The notes below the pieces were generated by a model. The model had not been told where the DNA came from. It saw only the letters and a list, made by a program, of their open reading frames with translations, and ran no database searches. A stretch of 64,000 nucleotides of DNA from positions 8,361,001 to 8,425,000 of the forward strand of contig CM069765.1 of the NCBI GenBank assembly GCA_036169595.1, written 5' to 3'. The position numbers and the translations under genes were made by a program. Origin of the DNA: Dictyostelium firmibasis (lineage: Eukaryota; Evosea; Eumycetozoa; Dictyosteliales; Dictyosteliaceae). This document shows positions 52,309 to 64,000 of this stretch, one piece after another. Numbering within the stretch: the first letter of the stretch is position 1; each line of letters opens with the position of its first letter.

Positions 52309-52988
52309 ATGAAATTTTTAATTTTTGTTCTTTTAGCTCTCATTGCTTTATCAGCCTCAACATCAGTTGTTAGCGCTCAAACAAAGGAATGTGAGTTCTG
52401 TGATTTCATTGTTGGATGTGCTGAAAAATATATTGAAAGAAACGAAAGTGTTACTGTTACTGAATTAGAAAAAGTTTGCAAATACGCCGGTGAATACCAA
52501 GCTACTTGTGACAGTCTCATTAGCACTTATGGCAATGAACTCATTGTAAGTTTTTTAAAATAATAATAAAAATAATAATAATTACACAAAAATATTAATT
52601 ATTATTATTATTATTATTATAGCAATTATTAGTTAACAAAGAACCAGCTTCAGTCATTTGCAGTCAAGTTAAGGCATGTACCTCTGAAGAAAAAAAGAAA
52701 CTCGGTACTGTTGAATGCACCATCTGTACTTTTGCCGTTCAAGAAATCGAAGGTTTCATTGCTAACAATTCAACAGAAAATGAAATCGTTACTAAATTAG
52801 ATGACGAATGCAGCAAATTCGGTGGTCTCTCTACCACTTGTCAATCAATTATCAAAGAATACGTTCCAGAATTCATCCAATTACTCAATAATAAACAAAA
52901 TCCAAACCAAGTCTGTGACGAAGTTAAATTATGTACTAATTCAGTCAACTCACCAAGACTTATCAAAAGAAATACTTTTAGAATCTAA
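52309..52988 (+). CDS. Secreted saposin-domain protein
   Basis: Two exons, 52309-52545 and 52623-52988, join in phase 0 to give 200 residues. Residues 1-23 are a signal peptide ending VVSA. Two saposin B-type domains follow. The first runs from KECEFCDFIVGCAEKYI through LEKVCKY and ATCDSLI to VICSQVKACT. The second runs from VECTICTFAVQEIEGFI through DDECSKFGGLSTTCQSII to QVCDEVKLCT. Each shows the C-x2-C ... C ... C ... C ... C disulphide pattern. NxS/T sites are present in both. Dictyostelids have many saposin-like proteins, including pore-forming and bacteriolytic ones and acid lipase cofactors. This one is probably lysosomal or secreted, and its exact role is unknown. Confidence 0.9.
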
Positions 52989-53245
52989 ATAATGCTCGAC
53001 CACTAAAAAAAACAAAAAAATAAAAGTAAAAAAAATAATGGGGAGGAGAAATTATACCTGGTCTCTAAAAAAAAAATTAATTTTTGCTGTCTTTAAATTT
53101 TTTAGATAATATTATTATAATTATACTTTTAAATTTTAATTAATGAAAAAAAAAAAAAAAAAGATTTTAAAATTAACCCATTTTTTTTAATTATAAATTT
53201 TTTCACCCATTTTTTTTTTTTTTTTTTTTTTCAATAATTAAAAAA

Positions 53246-54813
53246 ATGATTGAAAATAAAGAAAAATTAAAATTATATACGTGGAATGAAGTATCAAAAC
53301 ATAACCAAAAAAATGATTTATGGATTATTGTTGATGGAAAAGTTTATGATATAACCAAATGGGTTGGATATCATCCAGGTGGTGAAGATATATTATTATT
53401 ATCAGGGGGTAGAGATTCTACGAATTTATTTGAAAGTTATCATCCAATGACAGATAAACATTATTCATTAATAAAACAATATGAGATTGGATACATTTCA
53501 AGCTATGAACATCCAAAATATGTTGAAAAAAGTCAATTCTATTCAACATTGAAACAACGTGTTAGAAATCATTTCAAAATGACATCACAAGATCCAAAAG
53601 TATCGGTTGGAGTATTTACAAGACTATCATTAATTTATTTATTATTATTTGTCACCTATTATCTTGCAAACTTTTCGACTAATAATTTTTGGTTTAATTG
53701 TTTATTTGCAATTTTTTATGGTGTTTCAAATTCATTGTTTGGATTACATATGATGCATGATGCATGCCATACAGCAATAACTCATAATCCTTTGGTTTGG
53801 AAAATTATGGGTGCAACATTCGATTTATTCACTGGTGCTTCATTTTATGCTTGGTGCCATCAACATGTTATTGGACATCATTTGTATACAAATGTTAGAA
53901 ATGCAGATCCTGATTTAGGTCAAGGTGAAATTGATTTTCGTATTGTTACACCATACCAATCAAGATCATGGTATCATAAATATCAACATATTTATGCACC
54001 AGTTCTATATGGTGTTTACTCTTTAAAATATCGTTTACAAGATCATGAAATTTTTACAAAGAAATCAAATGGTTCAATTAGATATTCACCAATATCAACA
54101 ATTGATACTATAGTTTATATTAGTGGTAAATTAGTATTCATAGTATCTCGTTTTATTTTACCTCTAATCTATAATCATTCTTTTTTACATTTAATTTGTT
54201 ACTTCTTTATAACCGAATTAATATTGGGTTGGTATTTAGCAATTTCTTTTCAAGTTAGTCATGTTGTTGAAGAGCTTCAATTCTTTGCAACTCCTGAAAT
54301 CGTTGATGGTGCTGATCATCCCTTACCATCAACTTTTAATCAAGATTGGGCAATACTCCAGGTTAAAACTACTCAAGATTATGCTCAAGATTCAATTTTA
54401 AGTACTTTCTTTTCTGGTGGTTTAAATTTACAAGTTATTCATCATTGTGTAAATTTTTATTAATATTAATTAATTTAATATTTTTTAATCTAAATCTCTT
54501 TTCTAATATTTTTCTTCTTTTCTTTTTTTTTTCCAATAGTTTCCAACAATTGCTCAAGGTGTGTTAATATTAATAATAGTAACTTTTTTTTTTCTTTTTA
54601 ATCATTTATTAAATTTTTTTTTTTTTTTTATAAATCATGATAGATTATTATCCACAAATTGTTCCAATTCTTAAGGAGGTTTGTAAAGAGTATAATGTTA
54701 CCTATCATTGTAAGCCAACCTTTACAGAAGCTATAAAATCTCATATCAACTATCTTTACAAAATGGGTAACGACCCAGGCTATGTTAGAAAACCTGTAGA
54801 TAAAGATGATTAA
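53246..54813 (+). CDS. fadB: Delta-5 fatty acid desaturase with N-terminal cytochrome b5 domain
   Basis: Three exons (53246-54448, 54540-54558, 54644-54813) join in frame to give 463 residues. The second exon is only 19 nt and codes FPTIAQ plus one base. Residues 1-80 form a cytochrome b5 domain with the heme motif GYHPGGEDI (His43). The desaturase part carries the three His boxes: HDACH (about 171), HQHVIGHH (about 204) and QVIHH (about 396). The Gln in the third box is typical of front-end desaturases. The enzyme should introduce a delta-5 double bond into C16-C18 acyl chains at the ER. It is very close to the Dictyostelium delta-5 desaturase FadA I remember, which has a longer N-terminus, so I assign the second gene, fadB. 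Confidence 0.92.
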
Positions 54814-54937
54814 TCGAATTGTATTATTTCCTTCCAAGTTAAAACATCACCTTTTTTTTTTCTTCAACCTAAAACAGTCAATAAATCAATTATTTTTTTT
54901 TGTATTATTATATTTTTTATTAGTTTTACTCTTTTTT

Positions 54938-57460
<2,523 letters not shown>

Positions 57461-57578
57461 TTTCTATTTTATACTAAATATATTCATTGGAAAAAAAAAA
57501 GTTGTTGTATAACTCTCCCAAAAATGTAAATATTTGAACAAATTATGTTTTTCTTCTTTTTTACAAAAATGAAAAAAA

Positions 57579-57609
<31 letters not shown>

Positions 57610-58101
57610 TGTTTTATTTTTTTTTCTTTATTTTTTTTCATTTCGAGGAATAATAAATTTAATTAAATTCTTTTCAAAAACTAAAAAAGCTTGATAGTTC
57701 TCCATGTAATAATAAAATATATTTTATTTTTAAGGTTAGATAACCAAAATAATAATAATTTAATTAAGAATAAATATATAGTAATTAATCGTATTCATAA
57801 CATTTCAAAAATGAATAAATTCTTTAGGGTAAAGAATACAAATGGGGTTAATAATTAAGAATCTTATGCACATTCAGAATTTTGATAAGTTTGGAAATAA
57901 AATTTTTTTTTTTTTTTTTTTAGATGATCTTTTTTTTATTTCCACTGCATTTAACACCATTTTATATTAAATTTCATTTTTTTTATTTTTTATTTTTTTT
58001 TTTTAATAATTTATTTAGCAAAGTGGTTTTTTATTTTTTATTTTTTTATTATTTTATTTTTTTTTTTATCAACAATAGTTTTTATATTAACAAAAAAAAA
58101 A
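57461..58101. other. Divergent intergenic region
   Basis: This lies between the HROB-like and P450 genes, which diverge. It holds T runs near 57579-57604 and 57903-57922. No gene, RNA or repeat family was recognised. Confidence 0.6.
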
Positions 58102-59703
58102 ATGAATTTTTTAGTTGGTTTAGTATTAATTTTAACAATTTTTTATTTCATTATTCAAGTAAGTTTACTTAAAAAAATAAAACAATAGATTAGTAATAAT
58201 TTACTAAATAGTTTTTTTTTTTTTTTTTTGTTTTATATTTTAATAATAATATAGAAAAAGGATGGGAAAGTAAATTCGAATATACCGGGACCAAAAGGAT
58301 TCCCTATTCTTGGTAACCTACTATCAATGAAAGGAGATCTTCATTTAAGATTACAAGAATGGTATAAACAATATGGTCCAATCTATAGGATTAGAATGGG
58401 TAATGTTGAGACTGTAGTACTAACGGAATATCCAATAATAAGGGAAGCATTCATTGGAAATTCAAATTCATTCATTAATAGATTTCAACGTAGGAGTAGA
58501 TTAAAAATTAATAATGGCCAGAATTTAGTAATTGTAAATGGTGATATTCATAATAGATTAAAGACGATGGTATTATCAGAGATGACATCATTAAGAATCA
58601 AAAAGTATGAGAGTAGTTTCATTGATAATGAAATAAAGAAACTCTTCAAAGTATTTGATGAATATGCAAAAAGTGGTGAACCAATTATATTGAATAACTA
58701 CATCAAAATGTTTTCAATGAATATAGTACTTTGTTTCACATTTGGTTTAAATTATTCTTATCCCTATGGAGACTATGAAAAAGCATCAGAATTTATAAAG
58801 TTGATGGTAGATTACTTTAATATTGCAGGTCAGCCTATCCTATCAGATTTCATACCCTCATTAGAGCCATTAATTGATACCTCAAACTATATCAATACAT
58901 TTAAAAGAATTTTTAATTACACAAGTGAATTAATTAGAAAATTTAAAATTGAAAATGAAATTACAAATGATAATAGCAACACCAATATTGAAGATAAACC
59001 AATTCTTTCAAAATTATTACAATCATTTGAAAAAGGTGAGATATCATGGGACTCTGTAGTTGGTACTTGTATAGATCTTCAAGTTGCTGGTTCTGATACC
59101 TCTGCAAACACTGTCTTATTCTGTTTACTTGAATTAATTAACAATCCAAATATTCAATCAAAACTATATGATAATATTAAACAAGCTATAATTCAAAAAA
59201 AAGAAGTAGAAGAAGAAGATCAAGAAGAAATTACAATATCATTTAATAAATATCGTACGATAACACCTTATTTAACAATGGTAGTTAGAGAAACATATAG
59301 AAAATATCCAACAGGTACTATTGGTTTACCTCATGTTACCTCTCAAGATGTTGAATTGAATGGATATAAAATCTCTGCAGGCACACAAATCATTCAAAAC
59401 ATTTGGGCAACACATAGAAATGAAAAACAATTCCAAGATCCAGACTCATTTATACCAGAAAGATTTATTATTGATCAACAACAATCAACAACAAATTCAA
59501 ATTTAATTCATTTCGGATGTGGAGTTAGGGATTGTATTGGAAAATCTTTAGCAGATTCTGAAATCTTTACAATGTTGGCAAGTTTGATTAATAGATATGA
59601 ATTTATTAATCCACAACCATTGTCACCATTAAATGATATCGGTAAATTTGGTATTACCTATACTTGTCCTGAAAATAAAATAATTATTAAAAAGAGATTG
59701 TAA
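58102..59703 (+). CDS. Cytochrome P450, probably CYP508-like
   Basis: Two exons, 58102-58158 and 58255-59703, join in phase 0 to give 501 residues. Exon 1 codes just the N-terminal membrane anchor (MNFLVGLVLILTIFYFIIQ). A proline hinge, NIPGPKGFPILGNLL, follows. The I-helix motif is AGSDTSANT (about residue 296), the K-helix ExxR is ETYRK (about 364) and the heme-binding loop is FGCGVRDCIG with Cys at about 446. All key residues are present, so the enzyme looks functional. The QEWYKQYGPIYRIRMGNVET block resembles dictyostelid CYP508 enzymes. The substrate is unknown. It is an ER-bound monooxygenase needing NADPH-P450 reductase. Confidence 0.9.
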
Positions 59704-59848
59704 TTTTTACTATTAATAGCAATAAATAAAAACAAATAAAAATAAATAAAAAATTAATTAGTTAATATATGTAATACTTTATTAAAATGAAAAGGATTGA
59801 CAAAAAAAAAAAACTAATTCACAACATTGAGATAACTAAAGGTAAATT

Positions 59849-62800
59849 TTATAGTGTTTTATTTAAATATTTTGAGATAATATCAATTTCATCAACAATA
59901 CCATCAATATGACATGTTGTTATTGGTTTATAATTATTAATTAAGTACCAACAAAAGTCATAGTTGGTAGAAATAGATTTTGTTGCAGCTAAATAAAGTG
60001 GAGTTTCACCAATATCGGTTGGTGAATTTATTATAGATTTATCATTTGATGCTGATATCAATAAATCTATAATTTCTTGATTTTGATTTTTTGAAGAGAA
60101 ATGAATTGCAGACCAACCTAATTTATTCTTTTTTTCAATTTTAACTCTTTGATTTCCTTCCTTTTCTGTCAACGATAATAAATATTTAATGATTTCAACT
60201 TGATTATATTTGGCAGCATATTGAATGGGAGTCATATCTAAACTTGAAATACTACAATTTACATCTGCATTATTTTGAATAAAGAATTGAACCAATTCTA
60301 AATTACCCATTATAATAGATCTTATCAATGATATATTTAATAATTTAACTGATAAAAGATTATTATTTACCAGCCATTGAATGATTTCTAAATATTTATA
60401 GTCGATTGCAAATGATAATGGTGTTTTATCATAGGGGAATTCTATACTACTACTATCTTCATTTTTTAATGCTAAACTACCAGATGTTCTTAAAATACTA
60501 CTATTATTTAAATTATTTGAATTTAATGTTGCTTCATCAAATAGCTGTGGATATTTTATTAAATACCATCTAAAAGCATGATTATGACCAGAACAAACGA
60601 CTCTACAAAGTATAATATTAATAGAGTTTGAACTACTATAGAGATATGAATCCAATTTGAATGAAAAGTTTATAAATTCATCATCTTCAAAATATTTCTT
60701 TTGATAGGTCTCCATTTTATAATCTAAAAAAATTGGAGATAGTGCTTGGATGACTTTACCAATATTTTTAATCAATGCTAAGTAGTAGAGTCTTTTTAAG
60801 TTTTTAAAAACCATTGAAATGTTCATGGTTTCTTTATAACGATCTAGTTTAGATAACATATCAGTTTGTTGTTTTTGAATGATTTTAACCTTAAAGAAAT
60901 CTTTTTTAATACATTTTGTATATTCTTCTTTTCGTTGATGATTTTCAATCAATGATTTATTTAATTGTAATAATAAATCAAAGATTTCTATGATTGATAC
61001 TAAATAGTCTTGAAAATAGTCGGAAACTATATCAGAGAAATCAATTCCTTCAAGTTCATCTAATAAATCTATAACTAATACATCTTTGGAAAGTAATTTA
61101 TTGGCAATATTTTGTAGTACTTGCTTTTCAATGTTTTTTTTAAAATTATATAAATGTTTAACCTTTAAAATCTCTAATTGGTCATTTCTTAAATTTGAGA
61201 ATAAACTATCTTTGACATAATCTAACTGATGCTTTTCAAATATTTGAGGTATATAAACATAGGTTTCTATTTGATTCAATTCTTTAAATTGATGAATTCG
61301 AACAAGTGAATTTGGGTCAGATGGGAAACCATAACCAAATAAAACAAATCTTTGTTTAATTGAATTTATTTTACAAGCTTCTATATAATTTTGGAATATT
61401 ATTAGTGTTTGATTAAATTCATTACCATCTATATCCAATGAAAAATCAAATAGTAATAATAATAGATTTGAACTTCTAAGATAAAGAGGAGTTGTTGAAG
61501 AATCACATTGTTCTGCTAAATACCAAAATTGAAAATCATAATCTTGATTTCTAATATTATCAATTTGATAATTGGTTTGAGTTTTTGAAGAGTTTATAAG
61601 CTTTCTAAAGTTTTGAATATGTTTATCAACACCACATATATTCACTTTAACTGTTGTAGTTGCTGATGAAATATTTATATTTGATGAACTAGATGTCAAT
61701 GAATTACTTAATCCACTACTGTTTGGTGTAGTACCACCACCACCACCACCACCACCACCAGTAACAATACTATTATTTGAACGATTTAATGGATTTGTTG
61801 GTTCATTATTCGAAATGATACTAATTGATTGATTTAAATTTAAAGATTTTAATAATGGTGCGATTCCAGTTATCGATGTTAAATGTATGCAACTCTCAAA
61901 GTGAACAGATAGAACCGATGGTAATTGTAATATGACTTTATCCAATGTGGATATTTTATTGGCAACCAATTTCGATAGATTTGGAAAGGAAAATGTTAAT
62001 TCTCTTGAAACTGTTTTACAACTGGATATATTTAATTTTAATAGTTTTGTTTGTTTACTTAAATTATCCCAAAGTTTTGAATCAATGATTGAACCATTTT
62101 CTAAATTTATAACCTCTAAACTTGGTGAATTTAATTCAATGATTTTTAGCATTGGACAATCGGTACAACTTAATTCTTTTAAAGCATCAGAGTTTAATTT
62201 TAACATGAATAAATTTGGGCATCTATCAAGACGGAGTTGAATTAATGAAGGCATAACAATTGGTGAAGAAGAAGTTCCTAATAAACCAATCTGTGAAATT
62301 GAATCAATACTACTATCTGATAAATCCATACGAACAATTTCTCTAATTATAAATGATTTAAAAAATTGTGATTTTATGGTTGATGCACCTTTTAAAGATA
62401 AAAATCTTAACTCTTTACTTGTTTTTAAAAAATCTAATAGATATTTTTCTTGAGGTGGTGAAAGTTTACTAAAATTAACTTCTTTTAACAATTGTTCCAA
62501 TAAACAATCGGTTAAATTCTCTCTTTTCTTTTCAATTGAAGTTGGTAGTGGGGTTGGTAATATTGGAAAAGATTGTTGTTTTCCAATACCAAATAATTTA
62601 CCAAACTTATTACCAACACTATTACCTAAACTTCCATTACTACCAACATGTATTACACCTTGTGAATTCACTGATCTTGAGCCTGAATTTGATAATGAAT
62701 CTGATGTCATTGTATTTGGCTGAGATAAAGATCTGTTATCTAAAAAATGATTTAATTGACCTAAATCTAATAAAATTTGATTAATTGTTGACTGTTGTTT

Positions 62801-64000
62801 CTTTATGATATCCAATTCTTTTATTGCTTCATCAGGCCCAAGTTTACCTGACCTTAAAGATGTTTGAATATCATTGAAATCTGGAATTTCTATAGACTCT
62901 AATACGTATGAATTTGGATGAATTGAACTACTCAAAGATGAAATATTACCAAAATCACCATGAGATTTTCCAAGAGAACTTGATTTTTTTAAATTTATAA
63001 ACTTTTCAATTAAAAACTCTGGACCATTATTAGCCTCATTTAGAAATGGTTTATAACGAATTGCAATCATTGGTTCTAAAATTTCTAATAGCTCAATATG
63101 AGTGATTGGTTTCTTTCTATTCTTTTTAAATTCATTTTGTAACCTGGTTAACTTTGAAAATAATTGTTGAATTATACCTGGTGCGAATGATACACCAATA
63201 ATAGTCTTTTTTTCTTGTTGTTGTTTTTCCTTTAAATTCCCACTTATTTTACCAAAATGATTAATTGATGCCTGATGATGAAATTTTAAATTATTTAACC
63301 AATTATTTAAAACAAAATCCAAATTTTTTTCAAGGATATCATCTATGACATCTTGATGAACTGGGTCATTCATTTGTTTAAAAAGGAATAAAACGGTTTC
63401 AACTTGTAAAGATAATTTATTCGAACCCAATTCCTTTGAAAATGATGGCATAAAACTTTGATCTTGATCAATTGCAATGATTCTATACAATTGTTTATTT
63501 GATGGGTTTTTACTATTTTCATTTTCGATTGGTAATTTTAAACATGGTGAAACTATATAATTTCCCAAATTACCATCACCTGGATTAAATAACATTGCTG
63601 ATACTAAAATCTTTGATATATTCGATGGATCCAAAGAATTTAATAGTTCTGGATTTTTAGAAAGGACATCAACCAATGTATCACCAACAACTCCTTGTGT
63701 TAAAAGAACTGGAGTATTATTTATTGATGAAAGTTCACAGTATGGTGATAAATAACCAAAGAGTAACTCTGATAATCTAGAAACAGCAAGTTCTGTACCT
63801 GGAAATTGAGGTTCAAATTTACAATAGATTCTAAAACCTTTACTTTTTACAAATGGTACAACTCTTGCTCCATGCGGATTTGATTTTATTGGTGAACCAT
63901 CTTGATGAAATAATTGACGCCAATGCTCTAATGAAATTACTCTTTCGCCCTCTGATGTAGTTTTTAATATTTTATTTCCATTTGTAGATATTGAACCTGA
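59849..64000 (-). CDS. Large LRR/ankyrin protein with degenerate kinase-like and Roc-like parts (5' partial)
   Basis: This is open from the stop codon to the right edge: 1383 residues visible, the start outside the window, no intron seen. Visible order: (1) a kinase-like region near the edge, with FRIYCKFEPQFPGTELAVSR as a possible beta-3 Lys segment, then NPGDGNLGNYIV and YRIIAIDQDQSF, which resemble the catalytic loop and metal-binding loop of PI3/4-kinase or actin-fragmin-kinase folds; (2) leucine-rich repeats (about 61850-62460 on the plus strand); (3) a Roc-GTPase-like segment at about 61300-61670, with VNICGVDKHIQNFRKLI where a P-loop would be, then FQFWYLAEQ and LLLLLFDFSLD; no GxxxxGK(S/T) remains; (4) a helical linker; (5) C-terminal ankyrin repeats at about 59900-60480 (MTPIQYAAKYNQVEIIKYLL, GWSAIHFSSKNQNQEIIDLL). 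The function is unknown. The kinase and Roc assignments are inferences. Confidence 0.75.
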   Translation of the reverse strand, partial: SGSISTNGNKILKTTSEGERVISLEHWRQLFHQDGSPIKSNPHGARVVPFVKSKGFRIYCKFEPQFPGTELAVSRLSELLFGYLSPYCELSSINNTPVLLTQGVVGDTLVDVLSKNPELLNSLDPSNISKILVSAMLFNPGDGNLGNYIVSPCLKLPIENENSKNPSNKQLYRIIAIDQDQSFMPSFSKELGSNKLSLQVETVLFLFKQMNDPVHQDVIDDILEKNLDFVLNNWLNNLKFHHQASINHFGKISGNLKEKQQQEKKTIIGVSFAPGIIQQLFSKLTRLQNEFKKNRKKPITHIELLEILEPMIAIRYKPFLNEANNGPEFLIEKFINLKKSSSLGKSHGDFGNISSLSSSIHPNSYVLESIEIPDFNDIQTSLRSGKLGPDEAIKELDIIKKQQSTINQILLDLGQLNHFLDNRSLSQPNTMTSDSLSNSGSRSVNSQGVIHVGSNGSLGNSVGNKFGKLFGIGKQQSFPILPTPLPTSIEKKRENLTDCLLEQLLKEVNFSKLSPPQEKYLLDFLKTSKELRFLSLKGASTIKSQFFKSFIIREIVRMDLSDSSIDSISQIGLLGTSSSPIVMPSLIQLRLDRCPNLFMLKLNSDALKELSCTDCPMLKIIELNSPSLEVINLENGSIIDSKLWDNLSKQTKLLKLNISSCKTVSRELTFSFPNLSKLVANKISTLDKVILQLPSVLSVHFESCIHLTSITGIAPLLKSLNLNQSISIISNNEPTNPLNRSNNSIVTGGGGGGGGGTTPNSSGLSNSLTSSSSNINISSATTTVKVNICGVDKHIQNFRKLINSSKTQTNYQIDNIRNQDYDFQFWYLAEQCDSSTTPLYLRSSNLLLLLFDFSLDIDGNEFNQTLIIFQNYIEACKINSIKQRFVLFGYGFPSDPNSLVRIHQFKELNQIETYVYIPQIFEKHQLDYVKDSLFSNLRNDQLEILKVKHLYNFKKNIEKQVLQNIANKLLSKDVLVIDLLDELEGIDFSDIVSDYFQDYLVSIIEIFDLLLQLNKSLIENHQRKEEYTKCIKKDFFKVKIIQKQQTDMLSKLDRYKETMNISMVFKNLKRLYYLALIKNIGKVIQALSPIFLDYKMETYQKKYFEDDEFINFSFKLDSYLYSSSNSINIILCRVVCSGHNHAFRWYLIKYPQLFDEATLNSNNLNNSSILRTSGSLALKNEDSSSIEFPYDKTPLSFAIDYKYLEIIQWLVNNNLLSVKLLNISLIRSIIMGNLELVQFFIQNNADVNCSISSLDMTPIQYAAKYNQVEIIKYLLSLTEKEGNQRVKIEKKNKLGWSAIHFSSKNQNQEIIDLLISASNDKSIINSPTDIGETPLYLAATKSISTNYDFCWYLINNYKPITTCHIDGIVDEIDIISKYLNKTL

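Overview
The window looks like nuclear DNA of a dictyostelid amoeba, almost certainly Dictyostelium discoideum. Intergenic DNA is extremely A/T-rich with long poly-A and poly-T runs. Introns are short, A/T-rich and start GTAAGT or GTATGT. Coding regions carry pure AAT (Asn) and CAA (Gln) runs. Several products are dictyostelid hallmarks: hisactophilins, FNIP-repeat proteins, a psi-type fibro-slime protein and a cytochrome b5-fused delta-5 desaturase. I see 33 protein genes, one cut by the right edge. I found no tRNA or rRNA gene, no CRISPR array and no transposon or retroelement copy.

Layout. 1-9.8 kb: an FNIP protein, a membrane-anchored RhoGEF, a 4EHP-like cap-binding protein and a psi-family secreted protein. 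10.5-17 kb: a conserved protein of unknown function, a TMEM50 homologue, the COPII subunit Sec23 and a LYRM1-like LYR protein. 17-27.5 kb: a sparse region with a small GPI-type surface protein, the Smc5/6 subunit Nse4, a coiled-coil protein, three tiny genes and a doubled NTF2-like protein. 27.7-33 kb: a large ankyrin-like family protein, then two hisactophilin genes in tandem around a long TTA repeat. 33.7-42.4 kb: a CPBP/CAAX-type membrane protease, a secreted GPI-type protein, FNIP and F-box/LRR family members, an H-type lectin with a trefoil-like tail and a Rad60/NIP45-like protein. 43.2-64 kb: a GPH-type transporter, a TPR protein, an RNF37/UBOX5-like U-box ligase, an Rpp38/Pop3-like protein, a saposin, a delta-5 desaturase, an HROB-like recombination factor, a cytochrome P450 and a large multidomain LRR/ankyrin protein with degenerate kinase-like and Roc-like segments.

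Genes are mostly independent units on both strands, often convergent with 3' ends 60-250 bp apart. Three unlinked genes belong to genome maintenance (Nse4, Rad60-like, HROB-like). Exon-intron structures were built by hand from GT/AG sites, reading-frame continuity and conserved motifs. Every multi-exon model closes in frame, but none has been tested against transcripts. The most interesting items are the HROB homologue, the degenerate kinase/Roc protein at the right edge, very small exons (11, 13 and 19 nt) in five genes, a perfect palindrome just upstream of the U-box gene, and a pair of repeated palindromes at 17.3 kb.
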